Shown one piece after another: positions 6,439-7,613 of a stretch of 7,613 nt of DNA. The notes beneath the pieces are model-generated. The model ran no database searches and was not told the DNA's origin. It was given only the letters and a program-made list of their open reading frames with translations. The stretch is from the NCBI GenBank assembly GCA_012515135.1, contig JAAYYX010000113.1, positions 1 through 7,613 of the forward strand, in the 5' to 3' direction. This stretch comes from Clostridiales bacterium (GTDB lineage Bacteria; Bacillota; Clostridia; Peptostreptococcales; Anaerovoracaceae). Each line of letters opens with the position of its first letter. Within the stretch, counting starts at the first letter, position 1. The position numbers were made by a program, and so were the translations under genes.

Positions 6439-7244
6439 CGGAACAAATGAATACAGATGAAAAAATCATATATGAAGCAAAGGACGTTTCATTTACATAT
6501 CCCAAAGGAAGCAGGCAGATACTGGATAGTGTTTCTCTTGTATTAAAGAAGGGAGAGATCCTTTCTGTGCTGGGGGCAAACGGAGCAGGAAAAACCACAT
6601 TGCTCAACTGCATGGCGGGGCTTCTTAAACCGGATCACGGAAGTATAGAACTCTGCGGCAGAAACACAAAGGAAATGACAGCCAAGGAAATCGCCGGCAA
6701 AACGGCCTATGTCCCGCAGCTTCATACTCCGGCCTTTGACTATAAAGTGGGAGATTTTGTCCTTATGGGAAGAGCTCCAAAAAAGGGAACTTTTGAGAGC
6801 CCCGGAGAAGAAGATAAAAAGATAGCATCAAAAGTCCTCAAGGAAATGGGCATAGAACATCTTTCAGACAGGTCATATATAGAAATAAGCGGAGGAGAAA
6901 GGCAGCAGGCTCTTATAGCAAGAGCCATGGTCCAGGAGCCTGAGGTCATTCTTTTTGATGAACCCACTGCACATCTGGACTTCGGCAATCAGCACAGAGT
7001 CCTTGATATGATAAGAAAAATGACTTCTGAAGGATTTGCAATAGTCATAACGACACACAACCCGGATCACGCACTGATGCTGGGAGGAAAGACAGCCATA
7101 ATAGACAGCAAAGGTAAGATGATCCAGGGAAAGGCTTCAGAAATACTTACCGAAGAAAGACTTTCAGGGATATATGAAACGGATATAAGGCTTATATATA
7201 TAGAAGAGATCGGCCGCAAAGTCTGCGTGATGCCGGATTTTTGA
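6435..7244 (+). CDS. FecE/BtuD-type ABC transporter ATP-binding protein
   Basis: A 269-residue ATPase partner of the preceding FecCD permease. ABC motifs are complete: Walker A GANGAGKTT (47-55), Q-loop Gln95 in YVPQLH, signature ISGGERQ (151-157), Walker B VILFDEPTAHLD with Glu176, and H-loop His208 in TTHNPDHA. MGRAP (111-115) and YVPQ are typical of the siderophore/cobalamin ATPase branch. I start at 6435: the ATG overlaps the permease stop by four bases, and AGGAG at 6421-6425 sits nine bases upstream. An in-frame ATG at 6402 lies deep inside the permease and lacks support; ATG 6447 is a less likely alternative. The stop is 13 bases before the binding-protein gene. Confidence 0.94.
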   Translation: MTEQMNTDEKIIYEAKDVSFTYPKGSRQILDSVSLVLKKGEILSVLGANGAGKTTLLNCMAGLLKPDHGSIELCGRNTKEMTAKEIAGKTAYVPQLHTPAFDYKVGDFVLMGRAPKKGTFESPGEEDKKIASKVLKEMGIEHLSDRSYIEISGGERQQALIARAMVQEPEVILFDEPTAHLDFGNQHRVLDMIRKMTSEGFAIVITTHNPDHALMLGGKTAIIDSKGKMIQGKASEILTEERLSGIYETDIRLIYIEEIGRKVCVMPDF

Positions 7245-7257
7245 TAAGAGGATATAA

Positions 7258-7613
7258 ATGAAAAAATCACTTTGCATATTGCTTATACTTGCACTGGTGC
7301 TTACTGCTGTTTCATGCGGCATTGAGAAAACTGAAACACAAAAGCCAGGAACTGTCATCGAAAAGGACAGTGAGGGTTTTGTTATTATCGATCAGGCAGG
7401 CAGGGAAGTCTATGTTCCAAAAAAAGTAAAAACTGTGGCATACTGTTACAGAGTGCCGGCCAGGGTCCTTATCAGTCTTGGTATGGGCGATTCCATAACC
7501 GGAGCAGGAAAGGTGGACGATTTTCTTAAAAAGGTCCAGCCGTCTCTGGCAGATGTGCCTTCTGTGGGAACAGGAGTAATAGACATTGAAGCTTTGGCAG
7601 AATTGGCTCCGGA
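7258..7613 (+). CDS. Periplasmic-binding-protein-like lipoprotein of the FecCD importer, 5' part
   Basis: The first 118 codons of a substrate-binding lipoprotein, cut by the right edge of the window. A short signal (MKKSLCILLILALVLTAVSC) ends in a lipobox with Cys20 as the probable lipidated residue. The mature part opens with a linker and then IIDQAGREVYVPKKVKTVAY, the usual start of the BtuF/FecB-type fold. It continues with VLISLGMGDSITGAG and, near the end, VPSVGTGVIDIEALAELAP; the pattern 'alpha helix-L-G-D-x-I-x-G' followed by 'VGxxxxxDxEAL' is typical of this fold. AAGAGG at 7246-7251 is a well-placed ribosome-binding site, 13 bases separate it from the ATPase stop, and it is surely in the same operon. 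The ligand (siderophore, haem, corrinoid or other chelate) is not identifiable from this fragment. Confidence 0.88.
   Translation, partial: MKKSLCILLILALVLTAVSCGIEKTETQKPGTVIEKDSEGFVIIDQAGREVYVPKKVKTVAYCYRVPARVLISLGMGDSITGAGKVDDFLKKVQPSLADVPSVGTGVIDIEALAELAP

Overview
The window reads as an ordinary bacterial housekeeping segment with every gene on the + strand. The signs are Shine-Dalgarno-led starts, tightly packed genes, lipoprotein signal peptides on both solute-binding proteins, rho-independent terminators, and Bacillus/Clostridium-type Pho-box repeats. With frequent AGA/AGG arginine and ATA isoleucine codons at moderate GC, this suggests a Gram-positive anaerobe of the Clostridia. That assignment is an inference from style; no rRNA or other taxonomic marker is present.

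Layout. (1) 1-1059 is the 3' part of a large PEP/pyruvate-binding (PPDK N-domain) protein, open at the left edge. (2) 1060-1266 is a 207-base gap with a tandem TTAACA array (candidate PhoP/PhoB box), a hairpin, and a second GC-rich hairpin whose U-tract lies on the minus strand. (3) 1267-5339 is a complete phosphate uptake operon, pstS-pstC-pstA-pstB-phoU, with overlapping or near-touching genes, closed by a strong terminator at 5391-5426. (4) 5467-7613 is the start of a second ABC importer operon of the FecCD/BtuCD class: permease, ATPase, then the first 118 codons of its lipoprotein binding protein, cut by the right edge.

How the genes work together. PstS captures phosphate outside the membrane, PstC and PstA form the channel, PstB drives it, and PhoU restrains the transporter and Pho signalling. 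The second importer probably takes up an iron-siderophore, haem, cobalamin-like or other metal-chelate ligand; the substrate cannot be read from this sequence. Its gene order (permease, ATPase, binding protein) and own promoter-like -10 separate it from pst.

No previously undescribed system is visible. The points most worth a second look are the atypical C-terminal region of the PEP/pyruvate-binding protein, the layout of the pst leader (Pho array followed by two hairpins, one oriented as an antisense terminator), and the permease start, which lies about 10 bases after a consensus -10 with no ribosome-binding site.
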